The notes under the pieces are model-generated. The model was not told the DNA's origin. It saw only the letters and a list, made by a program, of their open reading frames with translations, and ran no database searches. From positions 38,135 to 102,134 of the forward strand of contig JAJPHV010000152.1 of NCBI GenBank assembly GCA_021325095.1: a DNA stretch of 64,000 bases. Reading direction: 5' to 3'. This document shows positions 43,545 to 51,676 of the stretch, piece by piece. The translations under genes were made by a program, and so were the position numbers. Within the stretch, counting starts at the first letter, position 1, and every line of letters starts with the position of its first letter. The stretch is from Chloroflexota bacterium (GTDB lineage: Bacteria > Chloroflexota > Anaerolineae > Aggregatilineales > UBA2796).

Positions 43545-43913
43545 CTACCTTTGGAGGACTACCCACTTCTGTATCAAGCGACGACCTGACTCACTCCATA
43601 TGCCTTGGCCGACAATGAGAAGCGTGATACCCATGTTTTGGAGGTCAGTCATTATTTGTCGCACCTTATCCATACGACGACTCAACCTGCTGACATCTTC
43701 GATAACCACCGCGTCGAAGTGATGCCGGTTCGCATCGCTTATCATATGAGTTAGTGCAGACCCGTCTTTCGCCATACCGGACTGCACTTCATCCTCGTAA
43801 ACTTCAGCGACAATGTATCCGCGTTCAGATGCATATTGGGCGCACTTCTCAGCTTGGGCATCCAGATGGGTTCTATTGCCCGTTGCGGAACGAGTGTAGA
43901 TTGCAGCGCGCAT
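43545..43913 (-). CDS. Serine resolvase catalytic domain, end altered by IS1
   Basis: The 122-aa frame is a resolvase/invertase N-terminal domain: AIYTRSATGN with Ser9 as nucleophile, LDAQAEKCAQYASERGY, and VIEDVSRLSRRMDKVR with the conserved Arg pairs. There is no DNA-binding domain. The last residues after LIQK are encoded by IS1; rejoining the flanks would put TGA directly after this Lys, so the gene was already a 116-aa domain before IS1 arrived. It may be a truncated recombinase relic or a small partner of the serine recombinase encoded divergently at 44.6 kb. Confidence 0.7.
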   Translation of the reverse strand: MRAAIYTRSATGNRTHLDAQAEKCAQYASERGYIVAEVYEDEVQSGMAKDGSALTHMISDANRHHFDAVVIEDVSRLSRRMDKVRQIMTDLQNMGITLLIVGQGIWSESGRRLIQKWVVLQR

Positions 43914-44638
43914 TATACCTCCTATCTTGAATGATGCTCGCTTATATCATTTTCATCACGTAGGGCCTTGCTTGACAGTTTTCCACACATGCCGCGAGAA
44001 AATATCAACGTACATACCAACTGGTTATTCTGCCGCAAGAAACGCCTAGATGTTGGCACAATGATGGTCGGTTTGGTCGGTTTTGCCAAAACGGGCGGTT
44101 TTGTCATGTATCAATTGTTGAAGAATGGCCGACCGGGTCAGCGCCGCGTATAGCTCAAACTGGCGCAATTCGCGTATGCATGAGCATGGCCCACATGCGG
44201 GATTTGCTCATCCTTCTTTATACATCAAGCCACTGCAGTCGACAGAAGCCGTACTGACACAATTGTAGGGCCTGTTCCAATATCCGCGCTCAACCGGACC
44301 AGCCTGTTCATGCGAGATTAGCACTTTTGCAATCGTGTAGGAGGGTCTTTCCAATAAATTCGGGATTTATCCGCTCAATTCCGTAAGACCCCGTACCAAG
44401 ATCGTCGCCTAGTGCGCAATGCCAACTATTCGTGGTAGATCTGCAAAGAGTGACCAACTTGATCAGATTGTTCTGTGTTATTGGAACTCTGATGCACTTA
44501 ATAGAAATTACACAATGTTTAGCGCGAACCCCACCGTTTACAAATCGGTTGTACACTGCATTTCAGGGTGTATCGCGAAGCAATTAGGAGCGCAGGCGAA
44601 ACGAAGCCCTCTCTCGCAGGCATGTGAAAGGATCTCCG
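43914..44638. other. Intergenic between divergent recombinase genes
   Basis: The 725-bp gap has no supported gene. Near 44070-44100 the text GGTCGGTTTGGTCGGTTTTG gives a short direct repeat of GGTCGGTTT, followed by an AAACGGGCGG stretch. Such repeats beside recombinase genes may be binding or crossover sites; nothing further can be said. Confidence 0.35.
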
Positions 44639-45178
44639 ATGAGCAGGCGAAAGAAGAAACCAGAACTGGCGCAGATCGGTTGGGTGATCTACAAGCGGAC
44701 CAGCGATGAATATGTGCAAACTCCAGAACGTTCGCAAGATAGCCAGCAGCACCTCATCGAGGAGTGCCTCATCAAGCCCTCCGGCTTGCCACTGCTCAAG
44801 GAATATTGCGACACCGAAACCGGCACGACCGCCAAGCGCAAAGCCTATCAACAGCTCTTGGCCGATGCTCGCCAGAAGAAGTTCTCGCACATCGCGGTAT
44901 CACACGTCGACCGCTTTGGACGCGATGACGTGGAAGCGCTGCGCGCCATCGATGAGTTGGTTGCGTTGGGTATCACTGTTCGGGTAGCTTCCTACCCAGG
45001 CTTGGACCCGGCCAACCCCGACGGGCGGATGATCGTCGGGGTGCTATTCAATGTGGCACGGTTAGAGTCCAAGAAGATTGCGCAGCGGGTGCGCGGGGCA
45101 CAGTATATCAAGCTGTGCAAAGGCGGCTGGGCGTGGCGTGCGCCCGATGGCTATCGCAATCGGGAGGAACGCCTGTGA
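44639..45178 (+). CDS. Large serine recombinase, catalytic half (split gene)
   Basis: The ATG at 44639 lies behind GAAAGGA. The 179-aa product is a resolvase-type catalytic domain: VIYKRTSDE with Ser22 as nucleophile, a Q-rich loop, FSHIAVSHVDRFGRD with conserved Arg, and RLESKKIAQRVRGAQ forming helix E. It ends RREERL-like and stops at 45178 where a large serine integrase would continue into its recombinase domain. The remaining domains are encoded by the next frame, 62 bp downstream. Large serine recombinases integrate and excise elements between attP and attB. Its place at the right border fits the element's own integrase. Confidence 0.8.
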   Translation: MSRRKKKPELAQIGWVIYKRTSDEYVQTPERSQDSQQHLIEECLIKPSGLPLLKEYCDTETGTTAKRKAYQQLLADARQKKFSHIAVSHVDRFGRDDVEALRAIDELVALGITVRVASYPGLDPANPDGRMIVGVLFNVARLESKKIAQRVRGAQYIKLCKGGWAWRAPDGYRNREERL

Positions 45179-45240
45179 GCCGTCCCTTACGCTTTGATGC
45201 GGACGGGTGAGGCGCATTATCCCTGGATGGGGCAAGTAGC

Positions 45241-46464
45241 ATGAGCCGTCGTAAGGTCAATGAGCATCAGCGGCAAGGCCGCCATCGGCGCTGGATCGAA
45301 CGCGACCCGGTGCAGAGCCAGGTCTGGCGCTATGCCTGGGATCTGCTGCTGGAGGATCGGCACTCACTCGAAGACATCTGCGACGCCTTGCATGCGCGCG
45401 GTTATACCCGTCAGGGCGGCACGCCCTTCGTCAAAATCCTGCCCAACGGCAAACGCAAATACTACAAATCGATCTTGTCGGCGACTTTCCACAATCCCTT
45501 TTATGCGGGCTTGATCTACGTCCATCACTATTTTGATGATGAAGACTTCAAGGTCGTCCAAGGCGAGTGGGAAGCGATTGTGACGCCGGAGGAGTTTGAA
45601 GCGGGCCTGGCGATCCTGGAGAAACGGGATGGCAAACGCAATCATCGGCCTCGACATTTTTATCTGCTGCAGGGCCTGCTGTACCTGCAACACGCGGATG
45701 GCACGCTCACCAAGTTGACCTGCTCCACTCCCAACGCCAACCGCCAACGCGGTGGGGTGTCCTACTACTGCATCCCCAGCGGCAAGGTGGACTTCCTGTG
45801 TTATCAGATCGACACGCAGGTTGCCCAACATTTGCACGGCATCCAGGTCGATCCGCGCCGCTTGCCGCACATCCGGGCCGCCTACACCGCCGAGGTGGCG
45901 AAGCGCTTCCAAAGCACGCAGACTGACAGTGAGGTAGCGCTGAAGTTGGCGCTGGACGAAATTCGGCAGGAGGAAGCCAATGCCGCCCGCCTGCAAGCCA
46001 AAGGCAAGATCTCGGACGAGGTGTATGAGGAACTGTGGCGCGAATGGCAAGACCGCCGCACCAAAATCATGACCGCCATGAGCACTCTCCATGCTCAGGA
46101 TCCGAAGGCACACGTGGAAACATTAGATGCGGCACTGAACTTAATCGCCAAAGCGGGTATACTCTTTGACAAGTTGGAGCGACAGCGCAAGCGTGACTTG
46201 CTGCGCTATATGGTGGAGCGCTTCATTATCAACAGCCAGGGGAAGATCGTGCGAGCTGAGTTGCGTGCCCCATTCAGCTACCTATGTGAGTTAATTGCTG
46301 AACGTGGCGGGCAATCCGATGCGGAAAAGTGGTTCGATTTAGGTTCTGCTGGGCCCACCTCACTGAACGAGAATCGAACCAGCAGCGTTCCTGCTGGTTC
46401 GATTTTTCTGCCCACGCGATCCAAGCCGGAGATGTTTACGAGAATGGCAACTGAAGCGACCTGA
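45241..46464 (+). CDS. Large serine recombinase, DNA-binding half (split gene)
   Basis: The 407-aa product starts at an ATG behind ATGGGG. It has a recombinase domain (VWRYAWDLLLEDRHSLEDICDAL in parts, ILSATFHNPFYAGLIYV), a region corresponding to the zinc ribbon (about residues 130-190) that lacks its usual Cys pairs, a long coiled coil (about 230-320) and a C-terminal tail. These parts bind att sites and control synapsis. The frame differs by +1 from the catalytic half, and a TGA at 45208 lies between them. Either a frameshift has inactivated the gene or the two halves act as separate chains. Confidence 0.78.
   Translation: MSRRKVNEHQRQGRHRRWIERDPVQSQVWRYAWDLLLEDRHSLEDICDALHARGYTRQGGTPFVKILPNGKRKYYKSILSATFHNPFYAGLIYVHHYFDDEDFKVVQGEWEAIVTPEEFEAGLAILEKRDGKRNHRPRHFYLLQGLLYLQHADGTLTKLTCSTPNANRQRGGVSYYCIPSGKVDFLCYQIDTQVAQHLHGIQVDPRRLPHIRAAYTAEVAKRFQSTQTDSEVALKLALDEIRQEEANAARLQAKGKISDEVYEELWREWQDRRTKIMTAMSTLHAQDPKAHVETLDAALNLIAKAGILFDKLERQRKRDLLRYMVERFIINSQGKIVRAELRAPFSYLCELIAERGGQSDAEKWFDLGSAGPTSLNENRTSSVPAGSIFLPTRSKPEMFTRMATEAT
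46372..46404 (+). terminator. Strong hairpin terminator in the recombinase 3' end
   Basis: AATCGAACCAGCAG (46372-46385) and its complement (46391-46404) form a perfect 14-bp stem with a 5-base loop, followed by TTTCTG. It lies within the last 35 codons of the frame, which suggests that the natural recombinase end may be upstream or that the hairpin is also a border feature. Confidence 0.75.
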
Positions 46465-46477
46465 GCACGTCGCTTCA
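46452..46477. repeat. Inverted repeat at the probable right border
   Basis: TGAAGCGAC (46452-46460) and GTCGCTTCA (46469-46477) are perfect 9-bp arms with an 8-base loop containing the recombinase stop codon. It marks the switch from element to GC-richer host DNA and could be a terminator or part of an attachment site. No matching copy was found elsewhere in the window. Confidence 0.5.
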
Positions 46478-46520
46478 ATTCGCGTTAAAATGACATTCAT
46501 CTGTACTACGCAGCACTTCC

Positions 46521-48347
46521 ATGCAGAGGAGCCGCCCCTTGCCCAGATGGATCACGCGAACGGTGGTGTGCACCGTCGTCATTACAATCATTGCCGCCGC
46601 GTGCAGCAGTCCGACACTGCCGCCCGCGACCACTGCCGCACCAACCCAGACCCGCGCAGCAACCACCGCTGCTACTGCCAGCGTTACCCGCACTCAGGTG
46701 GCTGCGGCCACCTGCCCGCAGATCGTCAAAACGGCGCTGCAAGCCATAGCGGATCGATGTAACGCCATCGGTTCCAACCAGGTGTGCTATGGCAACCCCA
46801 ACGTCGAGGCCATAACAGCCAACAACGTGACCTTCAAAGCACCGGGCGACCTTGCCAACCTGGGCGATCTGAAATTGCTGCGCACCACCGCCATGAACGT
46901 GCAAGCCGGAACGTGGGGCATCGCTGTGATCAAGGCCGCCGTCAACCTGCCCGGCACGACGGCGGGCCAGCAGGTCACGTTCCTGCTCTACGGCGACACG
47001 GCCATCGACTCGATGAGCGCGGACATGAAAACCGTCAGCTTCCGCACCAACATCGGGCCGCAGGCGTGCGACGAAGTGCCGCCGTCGGGGCTGGTGGTGC
47101 AGGTTCCGCGCGGCCAGCGTATCAAGTTCACGGCCAACGGCGCCGAGATTGACCTCGGCTCGACGGCCCTTTTCCGGGCCGAGCCGAACAACGAGATGGT
47201 CATCAGCGTGTTGCAGGGCAAAGCACAGGTAGCCGTCGGCGGCGTCAGCCACGACGTTCCGGAGGGCTTCCAATCGAAAGTGCCGCTGCGTGCCTCGATT
47301 GCCAGCGGCCCACCCAGCGAACCGCAGCCGATCCCGGCCAGAGAGGTGGTCGCCGCGCCCGTCGAATACCTGGGCGAACCCGTCACGCAGCAGCAAGTAC
47401 AGGATGTGATCCGTGCTGCTGCGACACAGGTGATCCTGACGGCTACGCTGCGCCCGACACAGCCGACCAGCACGCCTGGCACGCCGCAGGCCACCATCAC
47501 ACCTGCACTGACCTGGACGCCCGGCCCAACGCTGCCATCGGTAAGCGGCGCGGGCAAGCGGATCGTGTACGCCAGCGATCAGAACGGCAACTGGGAAATC
47601 TACGCAATGAACGCCGACGGTTCGTCGCCACAGCGCCTCACCAACCGCGCTGGCGACGACAAATCGCCGGCCTGGTCACCCGACGGCAAGCGCATCGCCT
47701 GGGCTTCCTACACAGGCACGACGTGGCAGATTTACGTCATGAACGACAACGCCAGCAACGTCCAGCCGCTTTCGCCCGGCGACGTGAGCGCCGATCACCC
47801 GGCCTGGTCGCCCGACGGGACGCTGATCGCCTACGATGCGCTCAAGGACAACAACCGAGACATCTGGCTGATCGGCGCAGACGGCAGCAACCCGCGAGCC
47901 ATTGCCAGCCATCCTGCCGACGATTCCGAGCCGACCTGGTCGCCGGATGGCAAGCGTCTTGCCTTCGTCTCGATGCGGGACGGCAACAAAGAAATTTACG
48001 TCATGGACGCCGATGGCGGCAACCTGACCCGGCTGACCAACAACCCCGGCGAAGACCGTTCACCCGCCTGGTCGCCCGACGGGACGCGCATTGCGTTCGT
48101 TTCCACCCGCAGTGGGAACAGCCAGCTTTACATCATGAACGCCGACGGCAAGGACGTGAAACGGCTGCTGACCAGCCCGGCCAGCGACGACCTGCCCACC
48201 TGGTCGCCCGACGGGGCGCAGATCGCGTTTGTCTCGAACCGGGAAGGCACACGGGCGATTTACGTGGTGGACGTGGCAGACCCGAAAACGCCGCGCCGCC
48301 TGACTGACCTGGCTGCCGACAGCGACGGCCCCGATTGGCAGCGGTGA
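46521..48347 (+). CDS. Lipoprotein with FecR-like domain and TolB-type beta propeller
   Basis: The 608-aa product has a signal peptide with lipobox AAAC (Cys28), a Thr/Ala-rich linker, and a domain (about 60-260) in which VQVPRGQRIKFTANGAEI and SVLQGKAQVAVGG resemble FecR/DUF4115-type stretches. After a Pro/Thr linker come six PD40 repeats, each with a core like YAMNADGS then PAWSPDGKRIAW, forming a six-bladed TolB-like propeller. It is anchored outside the membrane and probably binds a ligand or partner protein. It is the first host gene after the mobile element; high GC and codon use differ visibly from genes to its left. Confidence 0.88.
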   Translation: MQRSRPLPRWITRTVVCTVVITIIAAACSSPTLPPATTAAPTQTRAATTAATASVTRTQVAAATCPQIVKTALQAIADRCNAIGSNQVCYGNPNVEAITANNVTFKAPGDLANLGDLKLLRTTAMNVQAGTWGIAVIKAAVNLPGTTAGQQVTFLLYGDTAIDSMSADMKTVSFRTNIGPQACDEVPPSGLVVQVPRGQRIKFTANGAEIDLGSTALFRAEPNNEMVISVLQGKAQVAVGGVSHDVPEGFQSKVPLRASIASGPPSEPQPIPAREVVAAPVEYLGEPVTQQQVQDVIRAAATQVILTATLRPTQPTSTPGTPQATITPALTWTPGPTLPSVSGAGKRIVYASDQNGNWEIYAMNADGSSPQRLTNRAGDDKSPAWSPDGKRIAWASYTGTTWQIYVMNDNASNVQPLSPGDVSADHPAWSPDGTLIAYDALKDNNRDIWLIGADGSNPRAIASHPADDSEPTWSPDGKRLAFVSMRDGNKEIYVMDADGGNLTRLTNNPGEDRSPAWSPDGTRIAFVSTRSGNSQLYIMNADGKDVKRLLTSPASDDLPTWSPDGAQIAFVSNREGTRAIYVVDVADPKTPRRLTDLAADSDGPDWQR

Positions 48348-48477
48348 TAGGAACGGGGGACTGGCGACTATGAGCCTGAGATAAATCGCCCCTTGTGGTG
48401 TTATAGCATTGTCAAGTACAATCGGACGAGTCAGGCCCGACTTGTCGGGCTTAGTCTTGTCTGAGAAAGGGAAGCAC

Positions 48478-49125
48478 GTGGACTTAACGCACATTCTGGT
48501 GACATTTGGTTACGTCGGGTTGTTTGCCATCATCTTTGCCGAGTCGGGATTATTCTTCGGATTCTTTCTGCCCGGCGATAGCTTACTGTTCACCGCGGGA
48601 TTCCTGGCGTCGCGCCCCGGCACAGGCTTTAGCCTGCCAGTCCTGGTCATCGGCTGCTTTATCGCGGCGGTGGCGGGCGATAGCGTCGGATACACCTTCG
48701 GACGGCGTGTGGGCCGCCGCCTTTTCGAGCGTGACAACAGCGTCTTGTTCCGCAAGAAGTACGTGCTGCAAGCGCAGGCTTTCTACGAAAAGCACGGCTC
48801 CAAGACCATCGTCCTGGCTCGGTTCATCCCTGCCGTGCGTACCTTTGCCCCGATTGTGGCGGGCATTGCGGAGATGCACTACCGCACATTTGTGACCTTT
48901 AACCTGGTGGGTGGCTTCTTGTGGGCGGTGGGCCTGAACCTGGCAGGCTATTTCCTGGGCAACATCATCCCGGATGTGGATAGGTATCTGCTGCCCATCG
49001 TCGCCCTGATCATCGTCGTCTCGGCGCTGCCGGGCATTCTGCATGTGCTGCGCGATGCGGAAATGCGCGAGGGCCTTCGGCTGGCGGCCAGGCGCGTCGT
49101 CACACGCCGCTCACCCGAAGTCTAG
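48478..49125 (+). CDS. DedA family membrane protein
   Basis: A GTG at 48478 preceded by AAAGGGAAG is the likely start; the earlier ATG at 48409 would add an untypical leader. The 215-aa product has the DedA pattern: ESGLFFGFFLPGDSLLFTAGFLA, a GDSVGYTFGRRVGRRLF segment, and FIPAVRTFAPIVAG with the conserved Arg and Pro, in about five hydrophobic segments. DedA proteins are inner-membrane flippase-like carriers needed for envelope integrity and for undecaprenyl-phosphate or phospholipid scrambling. A GCCCGAC/GTCGGGC stem upstream (48435-48450) may end the lipoprotein transcript. Confidence 0.93.
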   Translation: MDLTHILVTFGYVGLFAIIFAESGLFFGFFLPGDSLLFTAGFLASRPGTGFSLPVLVIGCFIAAVAGDSVGYTFGRRVGRRLFERDNSVLFRKKYVLQAQAFYEKHGSKTIVLARFIPAVRTFAPIVAGIAEMHYRTFVTFNLVGGFLWAVGLNLAGYFLGNIIPDVDRYLLPIVALIIVVSALPGILHVLRDAEMREGLRLAARRVVTRRSPEV

Positions 49126-49145
49126 CGAGACTCACGTGAGTGTGT

Positions 49146-49167
49146 CCCCTCTACCTTTGTAGAGGGG
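49146..49167. terminator. Bidirectional terminator between convergent genes
   Basis: CCCCTCTAC (49146-49154) and GTAGAGGGG (49159-49167) form a 9-bp stem with a CTTT loop between the dedA-like gene and the convergent small zinc-ribbon gene. Neither side has a long U-tract. Confidence 0.65.
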
Positions 49168-49181
49168 ATAACCAGCTCGCC

Positions 49182-49409
49182 TCAGTCCGCGAATTCCAGG
49201 ATAGAGAACTTGCGATCTTTGTCGATGTCGAGGCGATCTGACGGCCAGGTCTCGCCGCACTGATCGCACTTGTAGCTGAACTGGTGACCATCGTAGGTCA
49301 GATAGCCGCAGCCGCTGGCGCAGGCACAGCACAGATCGGCGGGTGCAGCCGCGATCAGCTCTGCCACCACTCTGTCGATTTCCTGCTGTAGGTATTCTTC
49401 GAGCCTCAT
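49182..49409 (-). CDS. Small zinc-ribbon protein
   Basis: The 75-aa product starts behind AAGGGG. After an amphipathic helix with LQQEIDRVVAELI it has CCACASGCGYL and a CDQCGETW pair, likely a treble-clef or zinc-ribbon fold, then an acidic C-terminal strand. No family is recognised. It is followed by the terminator shared with the dedA-like gene. Confidence 0.6.
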   Translation of the reverse strand: MRLEEYLQQEIDRVVAELIAAAPADLCCACASGCGYLTYDGHQFSYKCDQCGETWPSDRLDIDKDRKFSILEFAD

Positions 49410-49477
49410 GTTCGCCCCTTAAAGACTCGCCGGATTATGCCTGTATGAAAACATATCCGGCGCACTTTGGGCAGTGA

Positions 49478-49506
49478 CAAACCTCCCGTCTGAGGGGGGA
49501 GGTTTG
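49478..49506 (-). terminator. Hairpin after the GntR gene
   Basis: CAAACCTCCC (49478-49487) and GGGAGGTTTG (49497-49506) form a perfect 10-bp stem with a 9-base loop, about 60 bp past the GntR stop codon. It lacks a U-tract, so termination is likely but not certain. Confidence 0.55.
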
Positions 49507-49563
49507 ACCTTCATATAAAGTAAAGAGGGAGTCTGTCAGGTGTGGTTGGACGCTGATGCCTGG

Positions 49564-50376
49564 TCAGATCATCTCGTTGCTGCGGGGCAGCGCTGCGCCA
49601 GCCTCGCTCAACTTCTTCTCGACTTCGGCAGGTTCCCGGACGCGCAGCAGTTCGACCTCGAAGCGCGAACGATCTCCGCGATGGTAGGCGTGGTAGTATT
49701 CGATGGGCGTGCCGTCGCTCAGGTAACTGATGCTGTCCAGCGCAATGAGCGGCGCACCTACGGGCACTTTCAGGAGCCGCGCCTCGTGCTCTTCGGCCAG
49801 CACCGCTTCGAGGGTACGCCGCCCACGCGCGATGATCAATCCACAGGAATGTTCGAGGAAGGCATAGAGAGACTGGCGCGTCAGATCGGTCTGGAGAAGC
49901 TGTGGGCAGAGGTGGTAGGGCAGATAGGTCGTCACGAGCGCAACCGGCCCATCTTCGATGGAGCGCAGCCGCTCAATCTCCAGGACAGGCGCGCCTGGCT
50001 GAAGCTGCAAGAGTCCAGCGACCTTTGCATTGACCGCAACGACCTGCTGCTTGAAGACCGCCGTGATGGGCGTATAGCCCTGGTCGATCATGTCCTGGTA
50101 GAAGCCAGTCAGTTTCTGCGCCAGGCTCTCCGTGATCTTCGGCTCTGCGGCGAACGTGCCCTTGCCCTTACGGCGGCGGATCAACCCGTCGTGCATGAGT
50201 TCCGCCAGCGCCTGCCGGATCACCGTGCGGCTCACGTCGAACTGGCTGCACAGTTCAGCCTCGCCGGGAATCTGCTCGCCGGGTTTCCATTCGCCCTGTC
50301 TCAAGGCTTCGCGCAGGCTGTCTTTGACTTGTAGGTAATAAGGGATAGGACTGGAACGATCAACGGGCCGGATCAT
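49564..50376 (-). CDS. GntR/HutC-family transcriptional regulator
   Basis: The ATG at 50376 gives a 270-aa protein of normal HutC length; the longer upstream frame overlaps the promoter. Residues 10-75 are the winged helix (LREALRQGEWKPGEQIPGE and VSRTVIRQALAELMHDGLI), and about 95-240 form a UTRA ligand-binding domain (LEIERLRSIEDGPVALVTTYLP, SYLSDGTPIEYYHAYHRGD). Such regulators respond to sugars, sugar phosphates or amino-acid derivatives. A CCTGTCATTACAGG palindrome overlaps its leader and suggests autoregulation. It probably controls the divergent dehydrogenase operon at 51 kb. Confidence 0.92.
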   Translation of the reverse strand: MIRPVDRSSPIPYYLQVKDSLREALRQGEWKPGEQIPGEAELCSQFDVSRTVIRQALAELMHDGLIRRRKGKGTFAAEPKITESLAQKLTGFYQDMIDQGYTPITAVFKQQVVAVNAKVAGLLQLQPGAPVLEIERLRSIEDGPVALVTTYLPYHLCPQLLQTDLTRQSLYAFLEHSCGLIIARGRRTLEAVLAEEHEARLLKVPVGAPLIALDSISYLSDGTPIEYYHAYHRGDRSRFEVELLRVREPAEVEKKLSEAGAALPRSNEMI

Positions 50377-50391
50377 GATGCGACCTATTAT

Positions 50392-50405
50392 CCTGTCATT
50401 ACAGG
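50392..50405. promoter_or_regulatory. Candidate GntR operator
   Basis: CCTGTCATTACAGG is an imperfect palindrome with TGT..ACA arms, typical of HutC-type operators, placed just downstream of the GntR -10 box. Confidence 0.5.
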
Positions 50406-50412
50406 CAGGCAC

Positions 50413-50441
50413 AGTGTAAGTCAGTTTATCTAAGCTGTCAA
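50413..50441 (-). promoter_or_regulatory. Promoter of the GntR gene
   Basis: On the minus strand a -35 box TTGACA (50436-50441) and a -10 box TACACT (50413-50418) are 17 bp apart. The -35 box overlaps the end of the kinase gene. Confidence 0.65.
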
Positions 50442-50968
50442 GAAGCACCGTCGCCCCGGATGTATTGGAGCGCCCGCGCCGCGCAAATCTCCAGATCGTT
50501 CTCCGTGTCGAGCACCAATTTCGGCTCCTGGATCGGCTCCCAACGGGCTTTGATCGACAGGTACAGTTCGTAGCTGCGATTTTGGGCGGGGTGAGTGCCC
50601 TGCGCTGTGGCCTGTTCAAGGCGGCGCTTCGCCATCTCGTCCGAGCATACGCACTCGATGATCCTCAACGGCTGCTGGGCACGCGCCGCGCACCGTACCG
50701 CGTCCTGCACCTGGTAGCGCCGCGAGAACAAACGCCCGTCGATCAATACGGCTAGGCCTGGATGCCTGCGAAAATAGTACTCGGCCACCTGGTACAGAAT
50801 ACCGACGACCAGATCGTCCTGTGCGGTGGAATACTCGGTGTACCGGCCTGGAAAGAGTGCCGAGCGCACCGTGTCTTTATCCAACACGACGCCATTCAGC
50901 GCCGACGCCAGTTTGCGGGAAAGCGTGCTTTTGCCCGTGCCGGGCAATCCGGCCATGATAATCAGCAT
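50438..50968 (-). CDS. P-loop kinase, AAA_33/gluconate-kinase-like
   Basis: The 176-aa product has Walker A GLPGTGKS (7-14), VVLDKDTVRSALF with an Asp pair, a VLIDGRLFSRRYQVQ strand and a lid with RLEQATAQGTHPAQ. It resembles small kinases that phosphorylate sugars, nucleosides or RNA ends. It lies upstream of the GntR gene in the same direction and is divergent from the isomerase operon, so a role in carbohydrate phosphorylation is plausible but not shown. The start codon is close to the divergent promoter at 50987. Confidence 0.8.
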   Translation of the reverse strand: MLIIMAGLPGTGKSTLSRKLASALNGVVLDKDTVRSALFPGRYTEYSTAQDDLVVGILYQVAEYYFRRHPGLAVLIDGRLFSRRYQVQDAVRCAARAQQPLRIIECVCSDEMAKRRLEQATAQGTHPAQNRSYELYLSIKARWEPIQEPKLVLDTENDLEICAARALQYIRGDGAS

Positions 50969-50986
50969 CGATTGTACTCACGCTGG

Positions 50987-51015
50987 TTGACACTGCCCTG
51001 ATTCTGCTCTATCAT
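50987..51015 (+). promoter_or_regulatory. Promoter of the isomerase operon
   Basis: TTGACA (50987-50992) and TATCAT (51010-51015) are separated by 17 bp, a near-consensus sigma-70 promoter about 70 bp upstream of the cupin isomerase gene. Confidence 0.7.
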
Positions 51016-51084
51016 CAGCATACAGAACTTAGGATCACAGGATGACAACCTGCCAACCTGGATCAGAAATTGAGGATATCTTTC

Positions 51085-51663
51085 ATGGCCCTTATTGAAC
51101 CGTTTGCGACACAGCTTGATCTTCAAACGGGCAAGCTCTCCCCTGTTACCCGGATTGTCCAGCGCCGCCTGAGCGACATGCGCGGCATGTACGCCGACAC
51201 CCAGGCCGAGAATCAGATCATAGCACAGGAAGGGGATCGGCTGATCTACGAAGTGTACACCGCCACCGAACTGCCGGAGGAGGAGGGGCAGGTGCTTCAC
51301 TGCACCACGATCATCTATCCGGGCAAGGTCGGCGACGAACTGCACATGACGAAAGGCCACTACCACGCCAAGCGGGATCGTGGCGAGGTCTATGTCGGCC
51401 TGTCCGGGGAGGGCTGCGTGCTGCTTCAACTTGAGGACGGCACAGTCCGCAGCGTCCCCATGGGGCCGGGGACGGCAGCCTACGTGCCGCCCTACTGGGC
51501 ACACCGCACCGTGAACACCGGCAGCGCACCATTCAGCTTCTTCTCGGCGTGGCCGGGCGATGCCGGGCACGACTACGCGACGATTGAGCGAGTCGGCTTT
51601 GCTAAGATCATGGTCTGGCGCGACGGCAAGGCCGTTCTGGTCGATAACCCGCGCTACAAATAA
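51085..51663 (+). CDS. Cupin-type glucose-6-phosphate isomerase
   Basis: The ATG at 51085 lies behind GAGGATATC and gives a 192-aa cupin protein. The metal ligands of archaeal phosphoglucose isomerase are matched in sequence and spacing: His92 and His94 in TKGHYHAK, Glu101 in RGEVY and His140 in YWAHRTVN. Offsets of 2, 7 and 39 match the Pyrococcus enzyme (H88, H90, E97, H136). It would interconvert glucose- and fructose-6-phosphate, or a related sugar phosphate, in the cytoplasm. In this operon, with a GntR regulator and two dehydrogenases, a specialised sugar substrate is likely. Confidence 0.85.
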   Translation: MALIEPFATQLDLQTGKLSPVTRIVQRRLSDMRGMYADTQAENQIIAQEGDRLIYEVYTATELPEEEGQVLHCTTIIYPGKVGDELHMTKGHYHAKRDRGEVYVGLSGEGCVLLQLEDGTVRSVPMGPGTAAYVPPYWAHRTVNTGSAPFSFFSAWPGDAGHDYATIERVGFAKIMVWRDGKAVLVDNPRYK

Positions 51664-51676
51664 AGACTGTCGAAAC

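Larger units (their letters stand above)
42762..43563 (-). mobile_element. IS1-family insertion sequence, 802 bp
   Basis: The ends begin GGTAGTC at 42762 and its complement at 43563, with further matching in an AGTAGTGG stretch inside each end. An 8-bp direct repeat CACTTCTG flanks it (42754-42761 and 43564-43571). It encodes an InsA- and an InsB-phase frame. It sits in the final codon of the resolvase-domain gene. Confidence 0.9.

Noticed and set aside
43968..44153. 61-codon plus-strand frame between the recombinase genes
   Set aside because: No ribosome site or recognised motif; probably chance.
46340..46410. tRNA 3' end as attachment site
   Set aside because: GGTTCGATT recalls a T-arm, but the flanking bases do not make a T stem or acceptor stem. 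The text is explained by a perfect 14-bp terminator hairpin.
46506..47396. Long minus-strand frame opposite the lipoprotein gene
   Set aside because: It is a shadow of GC-rich coding sequence; the plus strand has a signal peptide, lipobox and propeller repeats in frame.
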